Assembly: GCA_009746045.1 (NCBI GenBank)
Contig: RPFO01000076.1
Location: 2,676,420 to 2,740,419, forward strand
Origin: Mesostigma viride
Lineage: Eukaryota; Streptophyta; Mesostigmatophyceae; Mesostigmatales; Mesostigmataceae
Reading direction: 5' to 3'
Length of the DNA stretch: 64,000 nt
Below are positions 30,482 to 43,375 of the stretch, one piece after another. The notes below the pieces were generated by a model. It was not told the DNA's origin. It did not search any database and saw only the letters and a program-made list of their open reading frames with translations. The translations under genes were made by a program, and so were the position numbers. Every line of letters begins with the position of its first letter. Position 1 is the stretch's first letter.

Positions 30482-31767
30482 CAGTCTTACGAAAGATACT
30501 CAACTGACTTTCAGTCAGATTACACATAGATTCCAAGGTACTGTCCCGTACCGTTCAGGGCCCAACACAAAGGACCATCGAAAGGGCACTCCGCACATAA
30601 GTCCCAAAAGGCAAGGCAGGCTAGGAATCATTACACTTTGGCCGTACAAAGGACTCAGCCATTTACACTGAACGCTGAACTACAAGTTCGCATCCACTTG
30701 GATGTAACAGTATACACGATGTCAGAAAATACTGTTACATTCCTCCTCCCCCCAAGAACAGAGCTACTAGCTTTGTCTGACAGACCAGTCGCATGACTAC
30801 CTTCATCCCCACAGGCCTTAAGTCTCAGCCCACGTGGCATCATTGACCCTGCAAGAATGTGAGTCTATGGACACAGGAAATGGTCTGCCTAACACAGGCT
30901 GGTCGCATGACCAAGTATCCCTCCAGGCCTTAAGTCTCGACCACAAAGGGCGTCATCAACCCTCTTGGGAACTAAGTTCATGGACAAGGAAAGCAGCCTG
31001 CACACATGTACACACAACCTAATTGGGGGGTGTTGTCACTCTAACACAAAACTCAAAATAACACAGAAAATAACCCAGAAAATAACACAGTTGAAGAACC
31101 CAGCCCCCAGGGCACATCAAATCTTTGAAGATTCCAGTTGCTCAGCAGTCGTTGAAGAACTGAATAACACAGTAGTCGAACTTAGACCCAAAATACTCCA
31201 TCAGTTGAAGAACAAAAATACTCCATCAGTCTTCGAACAAGGGAAGACTCGCAGCTGTCAAGTCTTTTGTAACAAGAAAAGACTCCAACTGCCTTCGGTG
31301 GTCGTCAGTGCCACCGCTCAAACCTGGTACCACACCCCAGGTTGATTGTCTCAGCCTTGTACTCCAAACACTTCAGGGTGTTCTTTGATCATCGAGTACA
31401 GTGTTAGTTTTCCCAGAAAAAGTCCTAAATTTAGGACCACTTGGAATTAAAATATATACATGCAAACATTAAAATTTGACCCTGGCATTCGTGCCCATGA
31501 CAGATAACACACTTTTATAGTTTCTATCAAAAACCTGGGTTCAAATAATTACATTTAGTGCATGAACGGGGCCTGCCACCTGCCAGACCTCCAAGCGCGA
31601 ATTTGGCCAAAAAGTGGGTTTTAGGACCATTAGGACCAATTAGTGTCAACGCATGACCATGCTATCCACACGGTCCCTTGAGCATCTTACAAGCGCTAGG
31701 GGACCCTACGAGGCCTTGGGATGGCGGGGCAGCGTATAACAAGGCCATACCCTGCTGTGGCTGCCTC
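30482..31767. other. gene-free stretch with an imperfect direct repeat
   Basis: Two copies of a roughly 100-base segment (GTCGCATGAC, then CAGGCCTTAAGTCTC, CATCAACC/CATTGACC and ATGGACA) lie at about 30788-30880 and 30901-30990. Bases 31040-31100 contain AAAATAACACAG repeats. A palindrome GTCCTAAATTTAGGAC lies at 31422-31437. No coding sequence is supported. Confidence 0.5.
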
Positions 31768-31780
31768 TATATATACGCGT
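31768..31780. repeat. left target-site duplication of the non-LTR element
   Basis: TATATATACGCGT, repeated exactly at 33847-33859 after the 3' end of the element. Confidence 0.8.
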
Positions 31781-33846
31781 CAAGGTCGACTGCCACAACG
31801 CGTTCAACAGTCTGTCCCGCGCCAGCATGTTTGCGGCCGTCATGGAGTCCTTCGAGGACTTGTACGCTTGGACAGCCGTGTGCTACGGCCAGCCCGGCCA
31901 ACTGGTTCACATCATGGAGGACGGCACTCGCGGCGGCCTGCTGTCGCGGTCGGGCACCCAGCAAGGGGACCCCCTGGGACCCCTGTACTTTGCCGCTCCC
32001 CTCCAGGGTTGCCTCCAAGCGGTCCATGCTGCCCACCCGGCGGTCGCTATTCAGGCCTACTTGGATGATATCTACCTTCTGGGCCCTGTGCCGGACACCA
32101 CCGCGGCTCTGCTGGCACTGCAGACCACGGTGGCCGACATCAACCTCCAGTTGACCCTTGCCAAGTGCGCGGTGTACTCGCCCCAAGGTGATTGCTCCGG
32201 CTTTCCGCCCCAGCTCTCGGGCCGGGACGAGCGCCTCCATGGGTTGGATGTCCTCGGCGTTCCGGTTGGCGACCCCGCGTTTGTCATCGATGCTCTGCGG
32301 GCCGCACTCGAGGCACGCACTGAGGTACTGCCCTTGATTGCGCGCCTTCATGATTCGCAGACCAAGGGTCTGCTTCTGTGGTTTTGCGCTCACCCTCGCG
32401 TCGTTCACTGGCTCCGGGGCGCTCTTCCGTCTCAGGTCCGGCTGGCCGCCGAGGGCCACGACGAACGCATCCAGTCGGCCTTGGCGCAGCTGGTCCCGGG
32501 CCCCGACCTCCCGCCACATGCTATTCGCATTGCCTCCCTGCCTGCACGGATGGGTGGCTGCGGTCTGACTCGTGCCGCCCGGCTGGCCCCAGCAGCCTTT
32601 TTGGGCTCCGTCGCTCAGTCGTGGGCGGAAAGCTGCCGGCTCCTGCCCCTTTTGGCAACGGCAGCGCCTGACCTCCTGGACCCCAGCAGCCCTTTGCCCT
32701 TCGTCACCGCCATCCAGGAGGCCTATGCTGAGATCCAGCAGGCCTGTTCTCCCGTCCGTGCCGCTCAGGCGGTACAGCGCCACCTCCCTCGCGGCACTCC
32801 CTCGGTCGCCTCCGTTCAATCTCCCGCCGCATTCCCTGCTCGCGTCATCGATAAACACCAGAAAACCTACGCGGGTATTCTGCACACGGCTGATTGGATT
32901 GCTCTTTTCGCGGACCTCAACGCCCAGGGACGTGCGTGGCTGTTCTCGCTTTCCTTGCGGAGTGTGGGCTCGGCGTACCTTCGTGCTCTTCCCATGGCCC
33001 CCCCATTCGCCTTGGCTCCCAGCCACTACTCGGTGGCGCTCCGGCACCAGCTATTTGCCCCGCAGCCTCTTGTTCCGGCCGGGCGGCCTTGTGGTAGCTG
33101 TGGGCAGCCGCTGGATCCCACGGGGACTCACTACCTTGCCTGCATGGGGGGCCAACAGAATCAGAATTGGTATTTGTATTTGCACACTGTCCTCCTGACG
33201 GTGGTGCTCGCCATGATTCGGTCGGTTTTCCCCCACGCGAACATCCGGTCCGAGGATGCGGATGGCGCTGCCTTCTATTCCCCCAACCACCGGCCTGACA
33301 TCGTGGTGCTGGACTTTGAGGGGGGTGGCCGGCATCTGCTTATTGACGTTTCGGTGGCGCGGCCCTTGGCTCTTAGCCACGTGGCTGGGGCCTCCCTCAC
33401 GGCAGGTTACACGGCGGACCGGGCGGAGCGGGCCAAGCTCCTGGCCTACGGCGACGTCGGGCACCATCGTGTGGTGCCCTTTGTCCTGGAGGAGTTTGGG
33501 GCCATGGGGCCCCTGACCTCCGCCTTCTTCAAGGAGTGTTGCCGGCTCCGGGAGGACCGGCTGGACCTGGAGGGCCAGCGGGCCCCATGGTCGGCGCGGA
33601 CCTGGACGTCATATTGGCGTCAGCGCTTGTCGGTGGCGCTGACTCGGGCCATGGCTGACATCATGCTCCGCCGTACGCGGGCTGATTTTGCGGTGCAGCA
33701 GGGCTATTAGGTTCCTCCCGTTAGGCGTTTCCATTGGTCTTATCGTAGTATAGAGCTTTGACATGGCTCTGTATATAGGTTTATAGCTGGGCGTTTGCTT
33801 TGGTTTGAGTGATTTCACTCTGCTGTAAGTAATTATATTTTTAATA
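31781..33846 (+). mobile_element. 5'-truncated non-LTR retrotransposon (restriction-like endonuclease type)
   Basis: The element starts inside reverse transcriptase motif A, directly after a 13-bp target duplication, and ends after an AT-rich 3' UTR of about 135 bases (TAAGTAATTATATTTTTAA) at the second copy. Abrupt 5' truncation with a flanking duplication is the typical product of target-primed reverse transcription. The 3' tail is AT-rich rather than pure poly(A). Confidence 0.88.
31782..33710 (+). CDS. C-terminal part of non-LTR retrotransposon protein: reverse transcriptase and RLE domain
   Basis: The frame is open from the truncation point (KVDCHNAFNSLSRA, motif A) to the stop at 33710, about 642 codons without a break; the first ATG is 31827. 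GTQQGDPLGPLYFA and AYLDDIYLLG are reverse transcriptase motifs B and C with the YxDD core. A thumb-like region follows. Near 33090-33145 CGSCGQPLDPTGTHYLAC gives a CCHC finger. Near 33290-33360 RPDIVVLDFEG and HLLIDVSVARP form a PD...D-type restriction-like endonuclease site. This order (RT, CCHC, RLE) is that of R2/CRE/NeSL-type elements. The N-terminus and the first RT motifs are missing, so the copy is dead. Confidence 0.87.
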   Translation, partial: KVDCHNAFNSLSRASMFAAVMESFEDLYAWTAVCYGQPGQLVHIMEDGTRGGLLSRSGTQQGDPLGPLYFAAPLQGCLQAVHAAHPAVAIQAYLDDIYLLGPVPDTTAALLALQTTVADINLQLTLAKCAVYSPQGDCSGFPPQLSGRDERLHGLDVLGVPVGDPAFVIDALRAALEARTEVLPLIARLHDSQTKGLLLWFCAHPRVVHWLRGALPSQVRLAAEGHDERIQSALAQLVPGPDLPPHAIRIASLPARMGGCGLTRAARLAPAAFLGSVAQSWAESCRLLPLLATAAPDLLDPSSPLPFVTAIQEAYAEIQQACSPVRAAQAVQRHLPRGTPSVASVQSPAAFPARVIDKHQKTYAGILHTADWIALFADLNAQGRAWLFSLSLRSVGSAYLRALPMAPPFALAPSHYSVALRHQLFAPQPLVPAGRPCGSCGQPLDPTGTHYLACMGGQQNQNWYLYLHTVLLTVVLAMIRSVFPHANIRSEDADGAAFYSPNHRPDIVVLDFEGGGRHLLIDVSVARPLALSHVAGASLTAGYTADRAERAKLLAYGDVGHHRVVPFVLEEFGAMGPLTSAFFKECCRLREDRLDLEGQRAPWSARTWTSYWRQRLSVALTRAMADIMLRRTRADFAVQQGY

Positions 33847-33859
33847 TATATATACGCGT
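33847..33859. repeat. right target-site duplication of the non-LTR element
   Basis: TATATATACGCGT, identical to 31768-31780. Confidence 0.8.
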
Positions 33860-34332
33860 GCTTAACGGTGTCACAGATGGTGCAGGTAATGCAATATACG
33901 GTTGCATGGTTGCTGAGGTTGCCCGGCTTGAACACGGCCCACCCCTTGCGGTAAACTTTCTCTAAGCATATGCCAAACCTTCTTTGACATCACGGACATG
34001 CTGGCCACCACCCAGCGATGAAAAAACATTGCATTTGCGGGTGGTCCCACGCGGAATGGGGTCATTTTTGGCGCATTTTGCAAGAAAAAAACGCTAGTTT
34101 CAATCGTCCGATATCTTTTTTTCGCGCGAATTTGGCGTCCGATCGCGTATTTTCGAGCTAATTTGGTGTCATAATGCTTAATTCATGTCAATTTGAGCGT
34201 ACATTCCACATCGAGAGGCTTGAAAGTTAGTAATTCATGTAAATTTTACGTGGAGAGACTCGACATCATCCTAACCTTTGTATTAACCATAGGACGAGCA
34301 TTGCCAGCGCATGTCCAAGTGCTAACTTTCCC
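33860..34332. other. no supported gene
   Basis: Intergenic DNA. It includes the poly(A) side of the following minus-strand gene, but no clear AATAAA was located. Confidence 0.4.
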
Positions 34333-37300
34333 TCACACTTTCGAGGGCCTCTTCCGTAATTTCGCTTCCGCGATCTGCTGTTCCGTTTTCGAGTTCCTCC
34401 TCTTCTTATCGATCTCCTTTGCAGGCGCCCAGACTTCCACATCCTTCCAGCTCTTGCCATCCGTCAGCTTTACCACCTTCATCGCGTAGTCCAGCGGCAT
34501 CCACCACAACTTGTTCTTCAACTTCCCTCCCTTCTCCCCCTCAGCGAAAAACTTAAATGCGACGTCCCTCCACTTGGTGTCGTATCCAGACACCTGCCCA
34601 TAAAGCATGACGTCTTCTAGCTTGGCATACATTGGCGTAGCCGTATCCTTGTTCCCTGCTTGCATAATGGCTGCAGTCCACCCATCACACCAAAAGGCCT
34701 CTGGTGCTCCGAACCCCATTTCCCCGTCCATAAGTCTCATTTCCAACGTGGGCTTGTCATCATCCTCATCGCCCGCCTGACTGTCTTCCGCCCCCTTAGG
34801 CTCCTCCCGTCCGGAAGTGTCAGCATGTACAGCCGCTGGTCCGAAGCCCACCGCCACATTAGCCAAGCGAAGTAACTGCTCCACATCCTCATTACCTGCG
34901 AGCAAACCGATCATGCCATCAACGCATGACTAAAATCGAGTTAGTAGAAATCGGACTGCCAACCGTAAAAAATCAAAACACTCTACATACCAGAATTCAC
35001 TCGCAGATTTTTTCTTACCCTTTTTGGCCTTTTCCTTCGACCTCTGCTCGCAGGTAGACCCCGTCTGGGGGTGGGGGGCAGGCGCCGGGGCGGGTTTGGC
35101 GGGCTCGGCAACCTTGGCAGTCTTCGCGGTCTTGGGTAACTTCTTGGAAGCAACGCGCTCCTTTCCCCCGTCCTCCTCCTCTCCGCCGCCATCCTCCTCC
35201 TCCTTCTCCTCCTCATCGTCCGAATCTGAAAGCACAACTGCTTTTCGACGCCGTTTCTGAGGCAGGGCAGGCTTGGGAGGCTTCCCCACCTTGGCCGATT
35301 TCTTGGAAGCAACGTGCTCCGCAGCCTTCCCACCCTTGGCGGATTTCTTGGTAGCAACGGCTGCTCCTCCTCCTCCTCCTCCTCCTCCTCCCCCTCCTCC
35401 TCCTCAGCATCGTCGTCCTCCTCCTCCTCCTCCTCCTCCTCAGCATCGTCGTCCGAATCAGCCACTGCCACAACTGGCTTACGAAGCTGCTTCTTCGGTA
35501 CCTGAGAAATGGCCAGAGTCGGCGGGGGAACCCGAAGCTGCTTCTTCGGTACCTGAGAACTGGGCAGAGGCGCCGGGGTGGGCAGAGTCGCCGGGGGAAC
35601 CCGAAGCTGCTTCTTCGGAACCTGAAAAACGGGCTGCGACGCGGCAGGCTTGGAAGGCCCACCTCCATCATCCTCAACAAGTGACACGACTGCCCGTCGA
35701 GTCACTTGAGAAGCGGGCTTCTTCGCCGCAGGCGGATCCGAATCACCTTCAGGCCCCGTATCTGTTCGGCCTGCTGCGTTCTGACCTCGACGGGGGTCTC
35801 TCCGCGGTTAGACCCTCCTGCCGGACCTCCATCCCCTCCATCCCCTCCCTCCAACAACTGTTGGTCATCCCTCTCCACCACGGCGGACAATCCCCCAGCT
35901 TCGTGGGAAGCTTTTCGCTTCTTCGCCCTTCCGAGCCTAGGCCCCCCATCACCTTCCCCCTGTTCAAGCCGCTCCCACAATTCACTCCCTTTCCCGATCC
36001 TTTCCACTATCTCTTGAAACCCCTTAATCTCCGTCTCGGTACCAAACACGATCACCATCGGTTCGAACCTGGAGAAAAAGTCGTGGGCGCAAGCCTTCAG
36101 CACATGATCGTACATCCCGCCCGGTTGGGGAATGTCCGAAGCTTTCGGGCAAGGACCGAACGCCCACCACCCTCTCTGAAAGTTACTCCACTTATCACCC
36201 CAAATGTTCGCCAAGTTCAGCAGGCTCAGGCACGGAAGGGACCTATAGCCCAAGGGAAAGGGGCGGGCTGAAGCTGAGGCAACCTCGCCTGCCACCTGCT
36301 TGACGAGCGACTTGTCATCATCATCACCGTCTAGTAACTGACAGCAAAACCAGACCCGGCGACGGCCCCAGTCCACACTCTGCCACTCATACTTCACGTC
36401 CCACTCCTCCTCCTCCTTCTTCGCCTCCGTCTCCTTCCCCTTCCCCTTCCCCTTCGATCCCTTCTCCAGCCCCTTCACCGGCCCCTTCATCGCCGCCTCC
36501 TTCACCCCCCTTCGAGTAATCCAACTTTTGGAGCGTACTTCCTGAACGCTTCCGGAGCAAAAAGTGCCAAACCCACCGTCTTGTCCTCGCTCTCTTTTAG
36601 CAGAATCTCCTGAAAGTCGATCTTGCCATTACTGATATCCTTTCTCGGAATCCTCAGATGTGCGGCGTGTTTTTTGGCTTTAAGAAGGTAGGCGATGTTC
36701 CTCGTTATGATGACGGCCACATCCCAAAATTCCCGGTATCTGGCCACAATCTCCTTCCTGCCGACCGGCCGAGCGAGAGGATGGAGATTGAAGACGAGTT
36801 CGAAAATATGAGACGCCACAAACTCCTTGCCATTTGCGTCCTTGCATCGCGCTTCCAGCGTCACATCCTCCTTGAATCTGGCGCAAATGGTCAGCCGCAG
36901 GCACTCCAGCACATCCTTGGCGATCTCCACCAACTTGGTGAGCTTTTCCGGTCCAACCTGGCAGCTCATGATGCAATCGATCACGGCGTCCATCATAGGA
37001 AGGCTGGCCAAGTTCCTGAAAGAAGTCCAAGAGACCTTCTGGCCTTTCTTCTCCCCCTCTGCATTGGCGAATTTGCACCTTTGCATCATCACCTCCTCAG
37101 GCGCGGGTTTCGTTGAGGCAGGATCATCAGTCTGCTCCTGTGTCAGACGGAGAAACGTGTTGGCCAGCGTGCGACTGTAAGCGGAATGCACTGAAGCAAT
37201 GCTGTGGGCCGGCTTTTTCTTTCCTTCTGCTTCCTCCTCGTGTACATCCACCGCTGCCGGCTCCACATTCCCTTCCCTTCCCCCCGCTTGCCGCATAGCC

Positions 37301-40300
37301 GGGAGGATGTACGTGAGCAGATTGGTGTAGTGGCCATCCGCAATATAGTGGCCCTTCCCACGCGTGACTTTGCCGTATAGATATAGCTTGTTGTAGTTCC
37401 ACACGTCAAGCAACGCCTGGCCCAGCGTACGATCCGCCACGGCTAAGTCCTCCGAATTCGCCCCCTTGGCGATGTCGAACAGCTTCTCCAGCTTGCCGGT
37501 CAGCACCGCCTGCGACATCAATTAACATCGAGCGAGCAACGACAAAACTCAGTCATAAAAGGCGAGGGGTATAGCTGCGGATAGACCCTAACAAAATTCG
37601 AAAAAGAAACGGCCGACAATACGCAACGAAAATTCCAACAAAAAAAAGGAGAGGGTCTAGCTGCAGCGAGACCCTCGCAAAAAACTTGAAGCGCACACAA
37701 AAAACAACCACGAAAATTCCGAGGGTCTACCCGCAGCTAGACCCTGCCAAAATAGATAGCTTACATCTTCTTTTGCCTTAGGTAGATTTCGCAGCTCACT
37801 CCACGACGGGAGCAGGTCGCCACCCTTGAGAAGAATGACGTTCGTACCCATGTAACCACCACGGAATTTCCGCAACAGGTCCTGGAAGGCGTGCTCCGCC
37901 TCCTTAGGAGTATTTGCGAAATTGGACTCCGCCCCACCCTCGCACATCATTGCCCGAACCTCTCCCCACCCGCCATCCGGCCCCCTGAGAAACGACTTTA
38001 ACCCCTTAAAGTAGTGGTTCCCATCCACCACCGCGTACCGGAGAACCAGATACGGTACCGGTACCCGTTCCTCAAAAAATTTCGGATCGTAGGACTTCAT
38101 CGCAGTATTGCACAGCAGGTTGAAAACTTGCCGACTGCCCTCGATCTCCTGAGGCAAAACTGCTTCCACCTCGTCCACCCTGGCGTAGGTACGCCACTCA
38201 AGTCCTCTCGCGAGGAAAGAGGTGGTGGACTCCGTGTTAAGCCACACGTCGACTTCAGTATCCGAAAGGGGCCGGAAGTACCTGGACCCCACATCCTCCG
38301 CGTCAATCTTGGCGCCGTGGTGATGCTTCAGCCACTTGACGAAATCCGGCATGCACAAGATTTGCTTGTCGAACAGGTCAGGTTGAGATTCGGCAAGCGC
38401 CTGGAAAGGGAACTGCCAGACCGGGACAACAACCTTGAAGTGCAAGGCGTTGTCCCGCGCATTGAGGAGAATGCGGCCGTTCTCCTTAATGGTTTCAAGG
38501 TTTAAACGCCGCTGCCTCAAAGCCTCTGGCAAAATAAGCGCGTTGACCGTCTGGATCCGCATACTGAAACATCCGGTCTGCTGAAAATCGGCCGGCCGAA
38601 TCCAACGCGTTTCCCTGAGAGAATTGGCCTTCCGGATGTTCTGGTCCCTGACCTCCTTGTTCGAGTCGACCTTTTTCGAAGGCTTCCAGCTTTCAATGAT
38701 AGGGTCGGTGTCCGGGTTCCCACTGCTCGTGAGCACCCCCTCCTTAAAAAGCTTGTTGAGTGACCGGAGCAGCTCAAGAAAGGGGGAGAACTCGGGCCAG
38801 TTTGGCAGGTCATCGACGTCCGCCATCCGCCTACTCGAGCAGTACTTGAGCATATCCTTCACCAGCGCGAACACGGCGTCATGACCAGGTAACTTCTTCT
38901 CCACCGTGGCGTCTTCGTCCCCCCCGTCATCCTGAAGTAAAAAATCGAAAAGGACCGCAGGATTTGCTCAAGTCAGTAATATTTAGGCCGACCACGACAT
39001 CCTGTTCAGGGACGAACAAAGTTCTGTTGGAATAATACCTTACTGACACTAAACACCAAGTCCCGCAGCCAGTCAGCGTCTACCCGCAGCGAGAGGTCTA
39101 AATTTTCACAACAATCGTACCTGTCCAGTTTTCTGCTGCTTCTTGGCCTCCTTAGCCTTCTCCTTCTCCGCCTTCTTCGCCTCCTTCTCCGCCGCCTTCG
39201 CCTCCGCGTTCTTCTTACTGTTGGCCTTTGCCACCGCATTCAGCGCCCTTTTTCCCTCAGCGGCCCGACGACGAAAATCAGCCTTCATGAATTTCTCGAT
39301 CTTGTCAACCTTTGCCTCTGAGTACTCCTTAGGCTGCCACTTGAAATTCTTGGTGGCTTTCGACTTCACCAGATTTACAAATTCATATGCCAATTCACTT
39401 AAAGGTAGCGTCACCCAACACCTCCGTATCGAAATCGGCATCGACTTCCGCCTCAAGTCGTGTCAGGTACTTGCGAAACTCGGACCCCGCAGGTCCCTCC
39501 GAATCGACGCCATCGGGCGGAGACTTAAGCATGATCAGGCCAACAGCAATAATATGATCCTTCGCAACCTTCTTGCGGGAATCCAGCTTTTCCCTTTCAT
39601 GCTCAGTCAATGGAGGCTTCGCCGCCTTCCCCCCGCAGTACCCCCAGCGACAGCCCCCGCCTGCATGACAAAAAAAAACGAACAAGAAGGGACTTGACCT
39701 CAGTTCGATTGTTGCACCATCGTCTCTCTGCGGAGATACCCCTCAGCACGAAAAAAATCACACGAACTCGCGGCGGATGAACGTACCTGCACAGCCACTT
39801 CTCCCTCAGCGTCTCCCCCATCCTCATCTCCTCCAGCGTTTTCATCCCCCCCATCCTCATCTCCTCCAGCGTTTTCTTCCTCTCCGGCAGCGCCTGCTGA
39901 GGCCAAACCCCCCGCCTGTCAACACCGAATACGACAGCTCATTGGAAATCAAAATTAGTCGACATTTGTATATTTCGCATAATGCGCTCACTAAAACTTC
40001 AGGCGAAATGCAGACATCCGGATATCGTTTAATGCTTACCATTTCCATCTCGAGTCCAGACCAAATACCAGCACTGTCAACAGCCATCGCCGCAGCCGCC
40101 CCCTGAAAAAAGACAACAGATTGGTTGGGGGCACCGTTGAAATTAGCCGAACATGTCAGTCTCAATAAAAGGGTGAGGGTCTACCTGCAGCTAGACCCCA
40201 TGTAAGATGCTCGTGGAAACTCGACGGACAAGCACCCACCTTATCAACCAAGTCTGACAAATTAGGTAAATCCTCCGATACGTCCCCTGGCATGGAGCCC

Positions 40301-42824
40301 CCCTGCATGATATGACAGGACAAACCATGAAGGTTGGTCAGCATATAGAGCCCTATTCAGGGAATGGAAACAACCCAAATCGATAAACGATATCGGCAAG
40401 TTAACGTACCGAAACGTAGAACTTCCACCTCCTCAAAATCTTCCCCAAAGGCCATATCGGCACTTGATGGGCTCTCTCCTTTTCCAGTTGCCGCCTCAAT
40501 TCCGCCTCGAAGAACAACTCGAGGGACTGCCAATGGCCTCCCGCCTCTAAATCAGACCACTCCGTGTCTGTCTTGGTTCGGATACTCTGGAGACAATCAA
40601 CCAACGAGATTTGATCCAACCATTCCTGGACGATTTCCCGGTATGGCTTATATGTCTGAATAACATGGAAGTCCTCCCGGTGCCGGAAACTTTGGATCAC
40701 CTGTCCAGCCCAATCCAAAAAGAAAGCGACCGCTTCCCGCGAAAGGCTGGCGTCCGGGCTGACAAGAAAGTCAGTCCGCCACTTAACAAAAGATTGCAGT
40801 AAGTGGTCTCTTGCCATGTCCAAATGCGCGATCACTTCATGTGCGCGCTCCTCCAATCCTCCTACGTCATTCATTCTTCCCGGCACAATTACGATATAGT
40901 CACTGTTGGACGTGTCAACAAATCCTTGCCTGACAATATCAAACACTTCATCTTCCGACAGTGAAGCCCTCGAATCCGCTCTCATATCTCCAGTCATGAG
41001 TTTAAAGAGCTGATGCAACGCAGTGGTTTTCAAGGTTTCCATATAGGAAGCCTCGATGCATGTGAAGCCAATGTGGACCTCGAACTTTTCAACCTCATCA
41101 AAGAGCGTCGACCATATTAAAGCACGACGGGGAAAGTAACGTCCGACATCCTCCTTCAGATTAAGGATGCACGACTGCGCGATCTTCAAAACCTCATACA
41201 TGTCGTCACCAACGACCCTCTTCCCATGAATGGCTCGCTGTGTGGCTTCGAACAATGCAAGCGGCCCAGGCGGTCGTTCTTCCAAATTATGTGACTGGAC
41301 GGTCGACGACACCGGACTTCTCTGCAAACGCTATCTCGGCCGAAAGAAAGCGGATCAAGCCTCTCAAGCCCTTTTCGGCTTTACGACTCACCCCAGACTC
41401 AGACTCAGCCTGAGCCAGGTACTGTTTCAGAATGGCCAGCGTTCGGGCTGCAGACAACAAGAGTAAAAAAAAGGCCACACATCGTCGTCGTCAACAACCT
41501 TAACTCCTAGGTCAACGTCTCTCCGCAGCTAGACCCTTACGATCAATGTATGACATAAAATCCCACCCTTTCTACGATACACACACGCCGTTCAAGCCAT
41601 CTGAAAAATGTACGTCTCACATTAATAAACATACCTGATAATCGACTGAAAATCCTTCGTGAAGAAGGGGTGGGCTCCCGTTCTCGTCCTTCTCCCCCTC
41701 AACTGCCTTCGCAGCCTCCTCCTCCTTCCTCGCAGCCTCCTCCTCCATCTTCCTCGCGGCCTCTTCCGCCTTCATCCTCTCCTGTCGCATCTGCAAAAAA
41801 AGAGCGGCCTCCTCCGCAAGAATTCCTTCGCTGCCGCCTCCGTCTTCTTCTTCGCCTCCTCCTTCTGCTTCGCCACCAGGATCCTGTGCTCCTTCTCCTG
41901 GGCAGCCTTTTTCTCCTTGTACTCCCTCTCCTCCTCCTCCCTCTCCGCCTTCTCCAGCCTCTCCTTCTCCTCCCTCTCCACCCTCTCCCTCTCCGCCTTC
42001 TCGATGGCCTCCCTCTCCGCCTTCTCCTTCTCCTTGTCCTTCTTGTCGAGAGCCGCGTATTCGTCAGCAAAGCTTGCGGCCATTGCTAACAAATCGGACA
42101 ACCGCTTCTGACGCGACTCCCGAACCGGCGATTCCGGGTCTTCAGGCCTCCCGTTAGTCTGATCGCGCTCGTCCTCCTCAACAAGCTCACTGATAGACTT
42201 CCTCAGCTTCCTGAGCTCTTTGGTGCGGTCGTCTTCCTCTACCCACTCGGCCGCAGGCTTACGCTTAGAACTGGAATGCTTGGGGGACGGCGACGGGACG
42301 CAGAAGCGGGGGACTTGGGTGGCGGCGAGCGGGACTTGGGGGAAGGAGAGCGGGACGGCGAGCGGGACGCAGTTGCGGGGTTCTTGGTTGACGGCGAGGG
42401 GGACTTGCGAGAAGGAGAGCGGGACGCGGTAGCGGGGGGAACTTTGGGCGGAGAGGGGGACTTGCGGTTCGGCGAACGGGTCGCAGTTGCGGGGGACTTG
42501 GGGGACTTGCGGGGCGGCGAGCGGGACGCAGTAGCTCCGGCCGACTTGGGGGGCGGCGATGGAGACTTACGGGGCGGAGAGCGGGACGGAGCGCGAGACG
42601 CAGCAGCGAGAGAGGTGGGGGGTATAATTCTGTCCAACTCGCTGGGGGGCAAGTTGGACTTGGAGGGCGAGGGGACTCGGTGGGGGGGACCTCGCCAGAG
42701 CATTTACGGGACCGAACTGCAACGGAGGAAACGCCTCCGTTGCCGTTCGGTCCGGCGAGGTGTTCGACGTCATCTTGGGTGAAACGGGAGTGGCCTTGAC
42801 AGAATCGGAATAGGAGGACGACAT
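34333..42824 (-). CDS. large multi-exon gene, unknown function
   Basis: I read about nine exons from splice sites: 42824-41639, 41454-40412, 40303-40242, 40102-40039, about 39915-39786, 39662-39123, 38933-37768, 37510-34993 and 34930-34333. Acceptors such as TTTTTTGTCATGCAG and donors GTACG or GTAAG are clear. The protein starts MSSSYSDSVKATPVSPKM. A Ser/Arg/Pro/Lys repeat region follows (SRSPSRKSPSP style), then a Glu/Lys/Arg coiled coil. Next come long regions without known domain, including HDAVFALVKDMLKYCSSRR and WWAFGPCPKASDIPQPGG. An acidic and lysine-rich part contains three SQVPKKQLR-type repeats, and the C-terminus ends near KLRKRPSKV. At least six frame changes interrupt it, mostly in homopolymers, for example the G-run near 36512. 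It could be more than one gene. SR-like and charged repeats hint at a nuclear protein, which is inference. Confidence 0.55.
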
Positions 42825-42967
42825 CTGCAGAACAATATCAAAAAAGCAAGTTTCACAAATGTCATTCAGAATCTGAATCGCCGGCAGAAAAACGATGGGG
42901 AGGGTCTCGCTGCAGCTAGACCCTTTCGTGGATTCTAAAAGGGACATTTAGTTTAATGCAAAACTTT

Positions 42968-43366
42968 GGCGTCTCGCTGCAGCGAGACCCTCACTTCAAG
43001 CAAAAACAAATCATTTTTAGGGTGAGCGAAAACAAGCAACCTCCCATCATGCAAACATAAAAAAGTATACATTCCTTGGGGTCTCGCTGCAGCGAGACCC
43101 TAACGTCAAACAAAAACAAATAATTTTTAGGGTGAGCGAAGAAAGCCCCCTCCCATCTTGCAAACATTAAAAGTCGACATTCGTAGGGGTCTCGCTGCAG
43201 CGAGACCCTAACACCGATACAAAAACAAATCATTTTAAGGGTGAGAAAAGAAAGACCCCCCATCATGAAAACATGAAAAATTGACATTCCTTGGGGTCTC
43301 GCTGCAGCGAGACCCTTACGTCAATACAAAAACAAAATTCCGAGGGTCTACCCGCAGCGAGACCCT
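42968..43366. repeat. tandem repeat of about 107 bp, each unit carrying the palindrome
   Basis: Palindrome starts at 42968, 43077, 43186 and 43293 define units of 107-109 bases with shared CAAAAACAAATMATTTT, GGGTGAGCGAA and CCTCCCATC segments; a fifth palindrome at 43342 closes the array. It lies immediately upstream of the large minus-strand gene, in its promoter or first intron. Confidence 0.85.
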
Positions 43367-43375
43367 TACGACCAC

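Noticed and set aside
31767..33047. 426-codon minus-strand ORF opposite the non-LTR reverse transcriptase
   Set aside because: It is a shadow of the RT/RLE frame in GC-rich DNA; no motif in it.
35273..36271. 332-codon plus-strand ORF
   Set aside because: Antisense of the acidic/lysine-rich exon; the poly-proline runs are the reverse of GAG/GAA codons.
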